Shown here one piece after another: positions 15,316-23,148 of a stretch of 26,484 nt of DNA. Under the pieces are notes generated by a model that saw only the letters and a program-made list of their open reading frames with translations, had not been told where the DNA came from and searched no databases. Source of the stretch: JBBIQH01 sp964475945 (lineage in GTDB: Archaea > Thermoproteota > Nitrososphaeria > Nitrososphaerales > Nitrosocaldaceae); assembly GCA_964475945.1 (NCBI GenBank), contig CAYYYF010000015.1, positions 1 through 26,484 on the forward strand, in the 5' to 3' direction. How positions within the stretch are numbered: the stretch's first letter is position 1; each line of letters begins with the position of its first letter. The translations under genes were made by a program, and so were the position numbers.

Positions 15316-16275
15316 TTAATAAGTTTCTCTCTTAATATGATCTACTAATTTTTTTAATTGTTTAAGTGACAGACTTTTAGTGAAGTATTTAAATGCACTT
15401 ATCATTCCTTTTTCTTTTATAATTTTCTCGAATAGTAACGCGGTAACATACTTAACAGAAAATTTATATGGCAACTTTATATAAATTGGCTTAACTAAGT
15501 TATTATCATGTATTAACATATCTGCCAACTCACATATCTTGAGATCGTTTCTTCCAAATGCCTCCAACGTTATCTTTTTACATATATTTGATATTATGTT
15601 AAGAACATCTAGACAATTAGTCTCTTTACTTAAGGCAATTATATCATTTGTATTACTACTTTCTGCTAATATAGTTAACGTATAATAATCACTAAGTGTA
15701 AACATCTGTTCCTTATAAAATGAGTGACACATAACCGCTACGAACTCTGCATAATCTGCTAATTTGGATATTGTTATGTTATTATTTATTTTTGTATGAA
15801 TTTTATGTCTCATTAATAATTTCCTACTAAGATAAGGTATATCAGATACAGAAGGTTCCACATATAAATCTACATTAATATCATTTTTCTTCATAGTTAA
15901 ACAAAGTGAATCCTTTATAAACATAATGTAGTTATAGGAATGTAGTAACATAGTTATCCTAGATAACTGTAATGGTTCGATAAGTATATCGATATCAGAT
16001 GGTATATATGGAAACGGTTTTAGTGTTTTAAATATAACATATTCTATAGCGTTATGATTAAATATTGTTACTATCTCACTTATAAGATTCATGATATTTT
16101 TATATTTTTCTTCCAAACTATCAATAGATATTTTATTGATGGTTAAGTAAAGGTAATGGACCTTGTTTATTTTAGCAAGCCTTTCGATACTTTCATCATA
16201 ACTATTAATACCTTCTATAATGGAAGGAATACCAATACTTCTAATCAATTTAATATATTCTGGGAATAATTGCAT
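15316..16275 (-). CDS. Nucleotidyltransferase-fold protein (NTP_transf_5-like)
   Basis: The 319-residue product has the pol-beta nucleotidyltransferase core: YVIFKTLKPFPYIPSDIDILIE with D94-x-D96 and a third acid D135 in INVDLYVEP. This layout fits the uncharacterised nucleotidyltransferase family PF14907, which often occurs in surface polysaccharide loci. The N-terminal helical region (1-70) and a helical C-terminal region (about 170-319, basic at the end) flank it. The reaction is unknown; it could transfer a nucleotide or a phospho-group onto a glycan precursor. Flanked by GT4 genes, 12 bases downstream of one of them. The stop is TAA. Confidence 0.72.
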   Translation of the reverse strand: MQLFPEYIKLIRSIGIPSIIEGINSYDESIERLAKINKVHYLYLTINKISIDSLEEKYKNIMNLISEIVTIFNHNAIEYVIFKTLKPFPYIPSDIDILIEPLQLSRITMLLHSYNYIMFIKDSLCLTMKKNDINVDLYVEPSVSDIPYLSRKLLMRHKIHTKINNNITISKLADYAEFVAVMCHSFYKEQMFTLSDYYTLTILAESSNTNDIIALSKETNCLDVLNIISNICKKITLEAFGRNDLKICELADMLIHDNNLVKPIYIKLPYKFSVKYVTALLFEKIIKEKGMISAFKYFTKSLSLKQLKKLVDHIKRETY

Positions 16276-16287
16276 ATAATATAATTA

Positions 16288-17385
16288 CTATATTATATTA
16301 ATGCTATCTGCAACTACCCTATTATATACGCTTTCTAGTTTATCAACGACTATATTCCACGTAATTATCTTTTTAGTGTCTTTTGGTATAAAATTGATAG
16401 CTTTTATTATAGCATCTGCAATTTTTACCCCAGTTATAGGAGGATCTATTCCTATTGCCGAACCACCATCAACAAACTCTTTTAATGCAGTCCTATTATT
16501 GACTATAGTTGGAATTCTTAGTGCTATTGCTTCTACAGCAGCAATTCCATATGATTCGTACTCTGATGGTAATAGAAATATCTTAGCTTTAGCATACTCT
16601 CTAAGTAACTCTTCTCTGCTTAGATCACTCTTAATTGTTACATAATCATTTAAATTAAATGATTTTATCATCTTAATTAATCTATCTTTATCAGATCCCT
16701 TACCAACTATAGTTAGCCTTGCATCCTTTAAACCATATCTCTTATGAAGAATATGTAATGCCTCTATAACCTTATCAAAGTTCTTGAACCTCTCAAGTCT
16801 TCCAACACTCAACAAGGTAAATTCATCATCTATTCGTTTTAGATTTAGAATATCCTCATTTATGCCATTAGGTATAACTATTACTTTGCTAGGATCTACG
16901 TTTAATTTTGATACTATAATATCTTTCTCAAACTCAGATACACTTATTATTACATCAGCTTTCTTTATTATCTGATTCCTAATTAATGCTAGATATATGG
17001 AAAAGAGGATGTTCCTAAATCTTGTAGATGCTCCAGTATGCATAGTTAATATTAACTTGCTATTATTGTTCTTTGCTAAACATGTATAAAGCATTGGAAA
17101 TGCCTGTATATTGTGCGCATGAACTATATGAGCATCGGTATTCTTTAAAGCATGCAGCATATTTATAGTAGGAAGGTAATATGCATTATTTGGAGCAAAT
17201 GATCTGAATCTTTTTACTCTGACGTTATTTATCTCTTCCTCTTCCAAAAGATCCTTTTTCATGTCGGCGGTATAAACCTCTACCTCATAACTACGTTTAG
17301 CTAATCTCTCTGCTATATTCTGCACATGTGTTTCAACCCCACCTATATGTGGGTAGTATCTAGGTGTTACAAAAAGTATTCTCAA
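16288..17385 (-). CDS. GT4-family glycosyltransferase
   Basis: The 365-residue enzyme has the textbook GT4 layout: PRYYPHIGGVETHVQNIAERL (8-28) with the Gly-rich acceptor loop, HAHN near 89-92, MHTGAS, VIPNGIN (170-176), SVGRLERFKNFD (193-204), IVGKGSD (226-232) and E277-x7-E285 in ESYGIAAVEAIA. It adds a sugar in the cytoplasm to a growing lipid-linked glycan. The start is TTG at 17385, chosen because RILFVTPRYYP is the expected first strand and no ATG precedes it; no clear Shine-Dalgarno site is seen. It follows the GT2 gene by 8 bases. It ends with TAG directly followed in frame by TAA. Confidence 0.9.
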   Translation of the reverse strand: MRILFVTPRYYPHIGGVETHVQNIAERLAKRSYEVEVYTADMKKDLLEEEEINNVRVKRFRSFAPNNAYYLPTINMLHALKNTDAHIVHAHNIQAFPMLYTCLAKNNNSKLILTMHTGASTRFRNILFSIYLALIRNQIIKKADVIISVSEFEKDIIVSKLNVDPSKVIVIPNGINEDILNLKRIDDEFTLLSVGRLERFKNFDKVIEALHILHKRYGLKDARLTIVGKGSDKDRLIKMIKSFNLNDYVTIKSDLSREELLREYAKAKIFLLPSEYESYGIAAVEAIALRIPTIVNNRTALKEFVDGGSAIGIDPPITGVKIADAIIKAINFIPKDTKKIITWNIVVDKLESVYNRVVADSINII

Positions 17386-17393
17386 TTCTATTT

Positions 17394-18485
17394 TTATCTA
17401 ACCTTCTTCCATAATGGCTCTGATCTTTTCGTTAATGCTCTTATTGTTGCTATTAACCCGCTTATATGAACATCTATTATTGCGCTCAATAGCGTACGTT
17501 TCGTGGCTATTGGTATAGTTATGCTAGTAAGCATTGCTACACTTAACAATGGATGGTATAGATATACTAGATAAAAAACAATAGATGTAAATATTAAGGA
17601 TAGAAATGGTGATACTATTAAGATAAAGTACTCCATAGGTAATACTATGGAGCCATACTTACCGTACTTTGGATTAAATAACATATCCTTATTCTTTAAT
17701 AAAACCCTAATTATTCCCTCTGCCCTCCTATCCTTCTGTATTCTTCTTAGTTTAATATCGATAGGTATCTCTTCCTCACTTGTAACTGAAGGATCTATTA
17801 TTGCTTTATAACCTTTCCTTCTTATCCTTATAACTTCTTCTGTATCCTCTGCCATAGATTCTGGATCGACTTTTTCCATTACACTCCTTCTAAATGCTAA
17901 AAGTGATGGCGATATTCCTATAACTATGCTATCTATATTACTTTCAGCTATTTGTATTGTAGTGAGAAACTTTGTATATTTATCTTCCATATCTAACCTC
18001 TTATTTACCCTACTCCCGGTAGCTACACCTATTTTAGGATCAGCAAAATTTGCTATTATCTCTGCTACTGCATTATTTGATAGTAAATACGTATCGGCGT
18101 CTGTCTTTATAAATATATCACCTTTAGCAAGTTCTATAGCTTCATTGAATGTCCTAGCATTACCTATCCTTGTATGCTGCCTAATAAGTTTTATATTTTT
18201 ATGTCTCCTTGTATACTCATTGACTATTTCTGCTGTTTTATCTGTTGAACAGTCTAGTATTAAAATCTCATCTATTAGGTATGTTTGAGATAACAGTTCA
18301 TCTAACTTCCTTCCGATATGCTTCTCTTCATTATACGTTGGTATAAATACTGTTACGCTTGGTCTGTAATTGTAATCTTTTTTTATATTTATCTTTTTCT
18401 TACCATATATGAATATTAGACTTATCACTACTATGTATATACATATTATGAAAGTTGCAATGAAAATTAAAATCTGTGTCAACAT
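17394..18485 (-). CDS. Membrane-bound GT2-family glycosyltransferase
   Basis: Processive-type or dolichol-linked GT2 enzyme, 363 residues. An N-terminal helix (about 4-27) is followed by the GT-A domain: SVTVFIPTYNEEKHIG (43-58), ILDCSTDKTAEI, DxD at D129-A-D131, acidic base pair ED at 213-214 in AEDTEEV, and RRIQKDRRAEG, which resembles the Q-x-x-R-W motif with R in place of W. About three helices close the protein (270-350). The architecture suggests a sugar transfer at the membrane onto a lipid carrier or a chain synthase. It is the first gene of the glycan operon with its own TATA-like box about 40 bases upstream. Confidence 0.88.
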   Translation of the reverse strand: MLTQILIFIATFIICIYIVVISLIFIYGKKKINIKKDYNYRPSVTVFIPTYNEEKHIGRKLDELLSQTYLIDEILILDCSTDKTAEIVNEYTRRHKNIKLIRQHTRIGNARTFNEAIELAKGDIFIKTDADTYLLSNNAVAEIIANFADPKIGVATGSRVNKRLDMEDKYTKFLTTIQIAESNIDSIVIGISPSLLAFRRSVMEKVDPESMAEDTEEVIRIRRKGYKAIIDPSVTSEEEIPIDIKLRRIQKDRRAEGIIRVLLKNKDMLFNPKYGKYGSIVLPMEYFILIVSPFLSLIFTSIVFYLVYLYHPLLSVAMLTSITIPIATKRTLLSAIIDVHISGLIATIRALTKRSEPLWKKVR

Positions 18486-18517
18486 TTATGGTTAATTACT
18501 CTAGCCATCTAGCCTCT

Positions 18518-18531
18518 AGCACTTATAAGCA
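18518..18531 (-). promoter_or_regulatory. TATA-like box of the glycan operon
   Basis: tgcttataagtgct on the minus strand, in the 50-base gap after the TIM-barrel gene and about 40 bases before the GT2 ATG. It suggests the seven downstream genes can be transcribed separately from the archaeosortase operon. Confidence 0.45.
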
Positions 18532-18535
18532 TACT

Positions 18536-19411
18536 TTAATAGCTATGAAGTAATTTGAAAGTCTCCTCGGCGTGTTTCTTATTAGAAACACCAACAACAA
18601 CCGATTTAATATTCGGTAATCTAAATAGATAATCATATGCCTCATCTGGTTTCAAGTATCCTGCTGCAAGGGTGCTCATTGCTACCACATCATGATTACA
18701 CTTCTTTAATTCCTCTTCACATTCTTCTCTAGAGGGATTCATCTGAAAACCTATCTTGTTAAATGGTGCCATTATAACCTGATTCTCTATACCCCATTCA
18801 TTTAACTTTCTATTTAATCTAGCGAAGTTCTTTGTAACAAATCCTGCTCTAACTTTATACTTATCATTAATATGTTCTATGAATAACTCGAATATATCTT
18901 TCAAATTCAATGATAATGCTAAATCAGTTAATACATCATGTAAGAATACACATTTAATATTAACTTCATTTAGCGGCAAGAGTTCAACATCTATAAATGT
19001 TTTTAATAACCCATTGATATCTTTCTTAATTAGACTTAAACCTCCAGAGAACATTATTCTTGCTTTCTCATAAATACTTGCGGGTGCTAAAGCGTCTGTT
19101 ATAGTTGCTACTATACCTTTTTCAGTCATCTGTCTAACGTAACCATACGCATAAGGTAATATAGGATAAAATGTTATCTTCTCTTTAAGATCTGTATATT
19201 TAAGCAGATATTCTATTATACCTTTAAGCTGGGGATGTGTGCTTACAACAAAACCCTTAACATTAACATTATATGCAAACTCTAAGAGCTCTGCTATATT
19301 CTTAGCTGTAGCAATACCTCTTAATCTTGCTCTTTCTTGTGAGAGATGATCTACACCCATTAATGGATTATCGCCTAAAAGTATTCGATCTATATTATTA
19401 CTATCAACCAA
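18536..19411 (-). CDS. TIM-barrel protein, aldo/keto-reductase-like
   Basis: The 291-residue product starts DRILLGDNPLMGVDHLSQERA and has a barrel-like alternation of strands and helices. The C-terminal end IKSVVVGVSNKKHAEETFKLL closely resembles the cofactor-binding end of aldo/keto reductases, but the Asp-Tyr-Lys-His tetrad is not obvious, so a different barrel activity is possible. The start is TTG at 19411, supported by AAGGTGA six bases upstream on the minus strand. It overlaps the Gfo/Idh gene by 8 bases and probably acts on the same sugar or polyol precursor. Confidence 0.65.
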   Translation of the reverse strand: MVDSNNIDRILLGDNPLMGVDHLSQERARLRGIATAKNIAELLEFAYNVNVKGFVVSTHPQLKGIIEYLLKYTDLKEKITFYPILPYAYGYVRQMTEKGIVATITDALAPASIYEKARIMFSGGLSLIKKDINGLLKTFIDVELLPLNEVNIKCVFLHDVLTDLALSLNLKDIFELFIEHINDKYKVRAGFVTKNFARLNRKLNEWGIENQVIMAPFNKIGFQMNPSREECEEELKKCNHDVVAMSTLAAGYLKPDEAYDYLFRLPNIKSVVVGVSNKKHAEETFKLLHSY

Positions 19412-20450
19412 TATAATTCACCTTTATCCATCTATTATCTTTCGCAGAATTATATATAGCATCTATAACTGCTTGTGCCTTGCTAGCCTCAAATACATTA
19501 ATCATACTCTCTTTTTTATCCCTTACACACTCTATAACATGCAGATCTTCTCGTGTATATTCTACTCCGCCTATATCTATTGGTACTCCCTTAAATAGAT
19601 CTTGTTTGTAGATAACTGTTGTACCCTCTTTCATATTAAGAATGTTGTTATTATATGCGTTATCTAGAGTTATCCTTATGTAATCATCATTTACTATCAT
19701 TGTGCCATTACTACCATGTACTTCTATACTTATCTCTGGCAACCTATAATTTCTAACACTCCAACTTGTATCTAGATAGCCTATCAAGCCATTATCGAAT
19801 TTTAATATCGCATGAGCAAAATCTTCAACTTCCCCATAATAATTCTTTGTAATAGATACTACCTCGCTTATATTACCAAAATACCATAATAGCATATCAA
19901 CTAAATGACTTGCTAATTCCAATAATACTCCCCCTCCACCCTCTGATTTTAATCTCCATCCTTTGCCAGAAGCAAATACTTGTGTAAGATACATTGTGCC
20001 TTTAATATACATCAATTCACCTAATACATTATTAGCAATGATATCTCTGGCTTTAACAAATGTATCAACGAACCTCTTAGAGTATCCTACTACATGTATG
20101 ATATTATTGTTTCTTAATTTTGCACATATATCAATGCATTCTTTCATATTTCTTACTAATGGTTTCTCTACAAAGAAGTTAATTGAATGCTTTACACATT
20201 CATTGATCATACTAGCATGTAACGACACTGGGGTTGTTATATAAACTAAATCTATACTCTCTTTATCTAGCATATCAACATAATCATCATAAATACGTGT
20301 GTAGGATAATATTTTACCTAAATAGTTTCTTAAAGTATCGTCTTTCTCTGCTACAGCAATAACCTTGACCCCTTCTAATGCAGAGAGTATACCTGTATGT
20401 AGTATACCCATCTTACCCATACCTATAATGCCTACATCTATTGTATTCAT
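19404..20450 (-). CDS. Gfo/Idh/MocA family oxidoreductase
   Basis: NAD(P)-dependent sugar or cyclitol dehydrogenase family, 348 residues. Rossmann start VGIIGMGKMGILHTG (6-20), conserved EKPL at 95-98 containing the catalytic-type Lys96, and the C-terminal substrate domain beginning near GYSKRFV, with GGGGVLLELASHLVDM providing the conserved Asp/His region. In surface-glycan loci such enzymes often make unusual sugars (for example oxidised UDP-sugars or aminosugars); the substrate is unknown. It begins 3 bases after the archaeosortase stop, in the same reading frame, and overlaps the TIM-barrel gene by 8 bases. The stop is TGA. Confidence 0.88.
   Translation of the reverse strand: MNTIDVGIIGMGKMGILHTGILSALEGVKVIAVAEKDDTLRNYLGKILSYTRIYDDYVDMLDKESIDLVYITTPVSLHASMINECVKHSINFFVEKPLVRNMKECIDICAKLRNNNIIHVVGYSKRFVDTFVKARDIIANNVLGELMYIKGTMYLTQVFASGKGWRLKSEGGGGVLLELASHLVDMLLWYFGNISEVVSITKNYYGEVEDFAHAILKFDNGLIGYLDTSWSVRNYRLPEISIEVHGSNGTMIVNDDYIRITLDNAYNNNILNMKEGTTVIYKQDLFKGVPIDIGGVEYTREDLHVIECVRDKKESMINVFEASKAQAVIDAIYNSAKDNRWIKVNYIG
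19418..19424 (-). promoter_or_regulatory. Shine-Dalgarno site deciding a TTG start
   Basis: aaggtga on the minus strand, 6 bases before TTG at 19411, inside the end of the Gfo/Idh gene. No ATG lies near, so this site sets the start of the TIM-barrel gene. Confidence 0.6.
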
Positions 20451-20453
20451 ACC

Positions 20454-22622
20454 CTAATTACTACTCTTCACTATCTTACTCTTCCATACTAGCGTAGGTT
20501 CATCATTAATACTTGCTATCATGCTCTTTACCAATCCAGCCTCTCTAGCATTTATAAGCATATTCATTATCTCATCAATGCTTATATTCTTGTTTGCTAA
20601 CTTTGTATACTCCAGTGCTACTTGCTCTGTAGTGGCATAGCCTTTGTTATTATTGTTATTGCTATTGTTACTACTAGCATTTATCAAAGCATCTATAATC
20701 ATTCTATCATCCTTGCTAAGTCTAGAATATACCTTCATACTATTGCTCTTATCTGTATTAACCTTTGATAACTCTCTTAATGAGAGCAATGTTGCTGGTA
20801 ATATGCTAGCACTAATAATAAATGGGAACCTCTGCTTAACTGTATCCTGCACTATTTTCTCTTGCTGTAATTGTGACTTTATAGCATTATAATGTGCCTT
20901 TATCTGTTTAGCAATAGTTATGTAGAACTCCTCTGCACCTTTAATATCATTCTCATCTTTTATGAACCCATTCCTTGCTAGAGTGCTAAGGTAAGACCAT
21001 AACACTATCTGTATATTTCTATTCTCATATGTATCATTGAATCTTAAGGGCATCCTCTCAAACCAATATAGCACTATCTCTGCCTGCTTCTGATTTGGCC
21101 TTATGTAAGCAAATAACCTTGCTGTCTCATCCTTGCTTATATTAACATCCTTTAACTCTAATACCTCTGCTGTTGGTCTACCTACTCTAGATGGCTGTAT
21201 TAGCATAGAATCCTCCCATTTATGCCTGCCATTTGATATCTGCACACCAACATAGAATGACTTCCTATTTAATATACTGCTTATATCATTGCTACTGCTA
21301 TCTTTATTATCCTCAACCTTTATGTATCTGTATGCTAATGCAGCATCCTGTCTTAATACCTTCTCAACCCTCGTATCCCTATAGGCATACTCTAGAATAT
21401 AGCCATCCAACTCTGGTAGCAGTAAACCAACTGTTTCTCTCTCCTTACCTGTTATACTGCTCATATCAAATGATCTTAACCTATCTGCTGTAGTGTTAGC
21501 AAGAGCTGTATTAACTTGAACTTGGCTTACTGCTATCATACTACTTACTATTATTGCTATTAAGGCAAACCTTGCTATGCTGTTAACATTTATACCCTTT
21601 ATGCTTACTAGTACTCTTGAGCATACCAAGCATATATGCTCATGTAAACTTGAACTCTTGCTACAGTAAGAGCATTCATCATTACTCTTACTACTAAAGG
21701 ACCTTATGTTTACTCCTAATAACTTATCGCCTATAATAAGAACTATCAATGTGCCTGGTATAGCCATTATAGATCCTGAGATTGCATGGAATGCCTCGCT
21801 AACCTGCTCACCATAGTGGTACCATAACAGTAAGATTATAGATATCCTTAATGCGTTAAGGAGAAAGAATAATGGAAAACCAATAACAAACATTATACCT
21901 CTCTTCCATACTGCCCCTCTAGCAATGTATGCTGCTATAAGAGCAAATAGGGATAAGCCTATTGTAGAGAATAAACCTGAACTAGGCTCACCTACAAAGA
22001 ATGGTATCTGAGCATTATCCTTGCTTATTACAAGCGCTGGAGCACCATAGCTTGCCTCTAAAGTAACATCTAAACCATATATCTTAAGCATAGACTCTGC
22101 TAATGTAGCACTCAACCATGATAGATCTCCTGCTATATCAGATAGCAACTCTGCTGGTGGAGGCTGTAGATATGCTAGTATAACTATAGCAAATATTGCA
22201 TGCCTTAGCACCTTAAGATTGAAGAGGAATGCTGTTAAGCCAGCAACGAACAATGGTATTGAGTATATATGGAATTCTAATGCATAAAGAGTTAATGAAC
22301 CGTATATGTAAAGTATTACTGCTATAGATATTAGTGTTAAGCCTATTATATCATCGAACCTTAATATCTTGCCTCTTCTTCTATTACCATTACCCTCTAA
22401 TGCTACTGTTATTAGCACCTTCCTCTTCCTATATACTACATATGCTAAAAGGAATGGTATTATCAGGATGTAGTTGGTTATGTTTGCTGAGCTGAATACA
22501 AGGGCATCCTTGAATATGACTGCTAGATCTTGCATATACATAAGTGCTACTGCTATGGCTATTACTGCAGTCTTTATAAGCAGAGTATTATACTCCTTTA
22601 ATGTTGCTATATTTGCAATCAT
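20454..22622 (-). CDS. Archaeosortase (exosortase family) fused to an EpsI-like domain
   Basis: Membrane transpeptidase-like enzyme expected to process proteins with PEF-type C-terminal signals. The N-terminal 300 residues form about eight helices with the exosortase core: GEPSSGLFSTIGLS (211-224), NALRISI (256-262, R259) and EAFHAISGSI (276-285, H279). At the nucleophile position, usually Cys in C-[SA]-G, the sequence has Ser214. Next come a four-cysteine motif C317-x2-C320-x10-C331-x2-C334 (zinc-ribbon-like), another helix (349-366) and an extracellular EpsI-like region (about 375-610: YVGVQISNGRHKWEDS, AEIVLYWFERMPLRF). A further helix, a poly-Asn stretch and a winged-helix-like tail end the protein. 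At 722 residues it is far longer than a minimal archaeosortase. It is the second gene of its operon. Confidence 0.82.
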   Translation of the reverse strand: MIANIATLKEYNTLLIKTAVIAIAVALMYMQDLAVIFKDALVFSSANITNYILIIPFLLAYVVYRKRKVLITVALEGNGNRRRGKILRFDDIIGLTLISIAVILYIYGSLTLYALEFHIYSIPLFVAGLTAFLFNLKVLRHAIFAIVILAYLQPPPAELLSDIAGDLSWLSATLAESMLKIYGLDVTLEASYGAPALVISKDNAQIPFFVGEPSSGLFSTIGLSLFALIAAYIARGAVWKRGIMFVIGFPLFFLLNALRISIILLLWYHYGEQVSEAFHAISGSIMAIPGTLIVLIIGDKLLGVNIRSFSSKSNDECSYCSKSSSLHEHICLVCSRVLVSIKGINVNSIARFALIAIIVSSMIAVSQVQVNTALANTTADRLRSFDMSSITGKERETVGLLLPELDGYILEYAYRDTRVEKVLRQDAALAYRYIKVEDNKDSSSNDISSILNRKSFYVGVQISNGRHKWEDSMLIQPSRVGRPTAEVLELKDVNISKDETARLFAYIRPNQKQAEIVLYWFERMPLRFNDTYENRNIQIVLWSYLSTLARNGFIKDENDIKGAEEFYITIAKQIKAHYNAIKSQLQQEKIVQDTVKQRFPFIISASILPATLLSLRELSKVNTDKSNSMKVYSRLSKDDRMIIDALINASSNNSNNNNNKGYATTEQVALEYTKLANKNISIDEIMNMLINAREAGLVKSMIASINDEPTLVWKSKIVKSSN

Positions 22623-22644
22623 AGTTAACCTTACTATTGATTAA

Positions 22645-23010
22645 TTACCATCTTGCATTATACATACAAGAAAACCATTCTACTATGCTACTATTAATAC
22701 AATAGTACATACTCCATCCCATGCCTATCATGGCCTTTAACCATGCATATGCCTTAGCATAACCATTGCTTAATACTCTAGCCATAGCATCTACTGCTAA
22801 TGTTAACTTAACTATTATCCTTGAGAGCACTATTGCTAACTGCTTATTCCTTACCTGCTTTATATACTTCAATGCTAGAGATGCTAGAACCCTCTCATGT
22901 ATACTTAATGCTCTATGCCATACCCTTGACTTTAATGCCTTACTCCTTAGCAGGGCAAGGTTCTTTAGGATATTGCTGTTAATAGTTGTAACGTTAACCA
23001 TCTCAACCAT
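22645..23010 (-). CDS. Small basic helical protein of unknown function
   Basis: The 121-residue product is mostly alpha-helical and basic: NLALLRSKALKSRVWHRALS, then HERVLASLALKYIKQVRNKQLAIVLSRIIVKL, and a C-terminal part rich in Tyr, Trp and Cys (MGWSMYYCINSSIVEWFSC). The KSRVWxxALSxxER pattern reminds me of small proteins conserved in thaumarchaea, but I cannot name a family. It is the first gene of the archaeosortase operon (22 bases upstream of that gene), so a role with the sorting system is plausible by context only. M4 at 23001 is an alternative start. Confidence 0.6.
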   Translation of the reverse strand: MVEMVNVTTINSNILKNLALLRSKALKSRVWHRALSIHERVLASLALKYIKQVRNKQLAIVLSRIIVKLTLAVDAMARVLSNGYAKAYAWLKAMIGMGWSMYYCINSSIVEWFSCMYNARW

Positions 23011-23041
23011 ACTAATTCAGTTAATAGTAAAGTGTTCTTCA

Positions 23042-23054
23042 AGTTTATAAATAT
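23042..23054 (-). promoter_or_regulatory. TATA-like box of the archaeosortase operon
   Basis: acataatatttataaact on the minus strand, centred about 38 bases upstream of the ATG at 23010, predicting a leader of roughly 10 bases. Confidence 0.45.
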
Positions 23055-23070
23055 TATGTTGTTTAAGTGC

Positions 23071-23100
23071 TATAATACATGTTATATAACATGTATTATA
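23071..23100. promoter_or_regulatory. Perfect 30-base palindrome, candidate operator
   Basis: The half-site tataatacatgttat is followed directly by its exact reverse complement, with no mismatch over 15 pairs and no spacer. It sits between divergent transcription units and abuts TATA-like sequence on the plus-strand side (tattatataatta, 23092-23104). A dimeric or tetrameric DNA-binding regulator controlling both directions is the simplest reading; as RNA it would form a hairpin without a loop, which is less likely. Confidence 0.65.
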
Positions 23101-23148
23101 TAATTACTGGTTAAGGGTTAAATAATAGTAGTTTATATTATTCTCATA

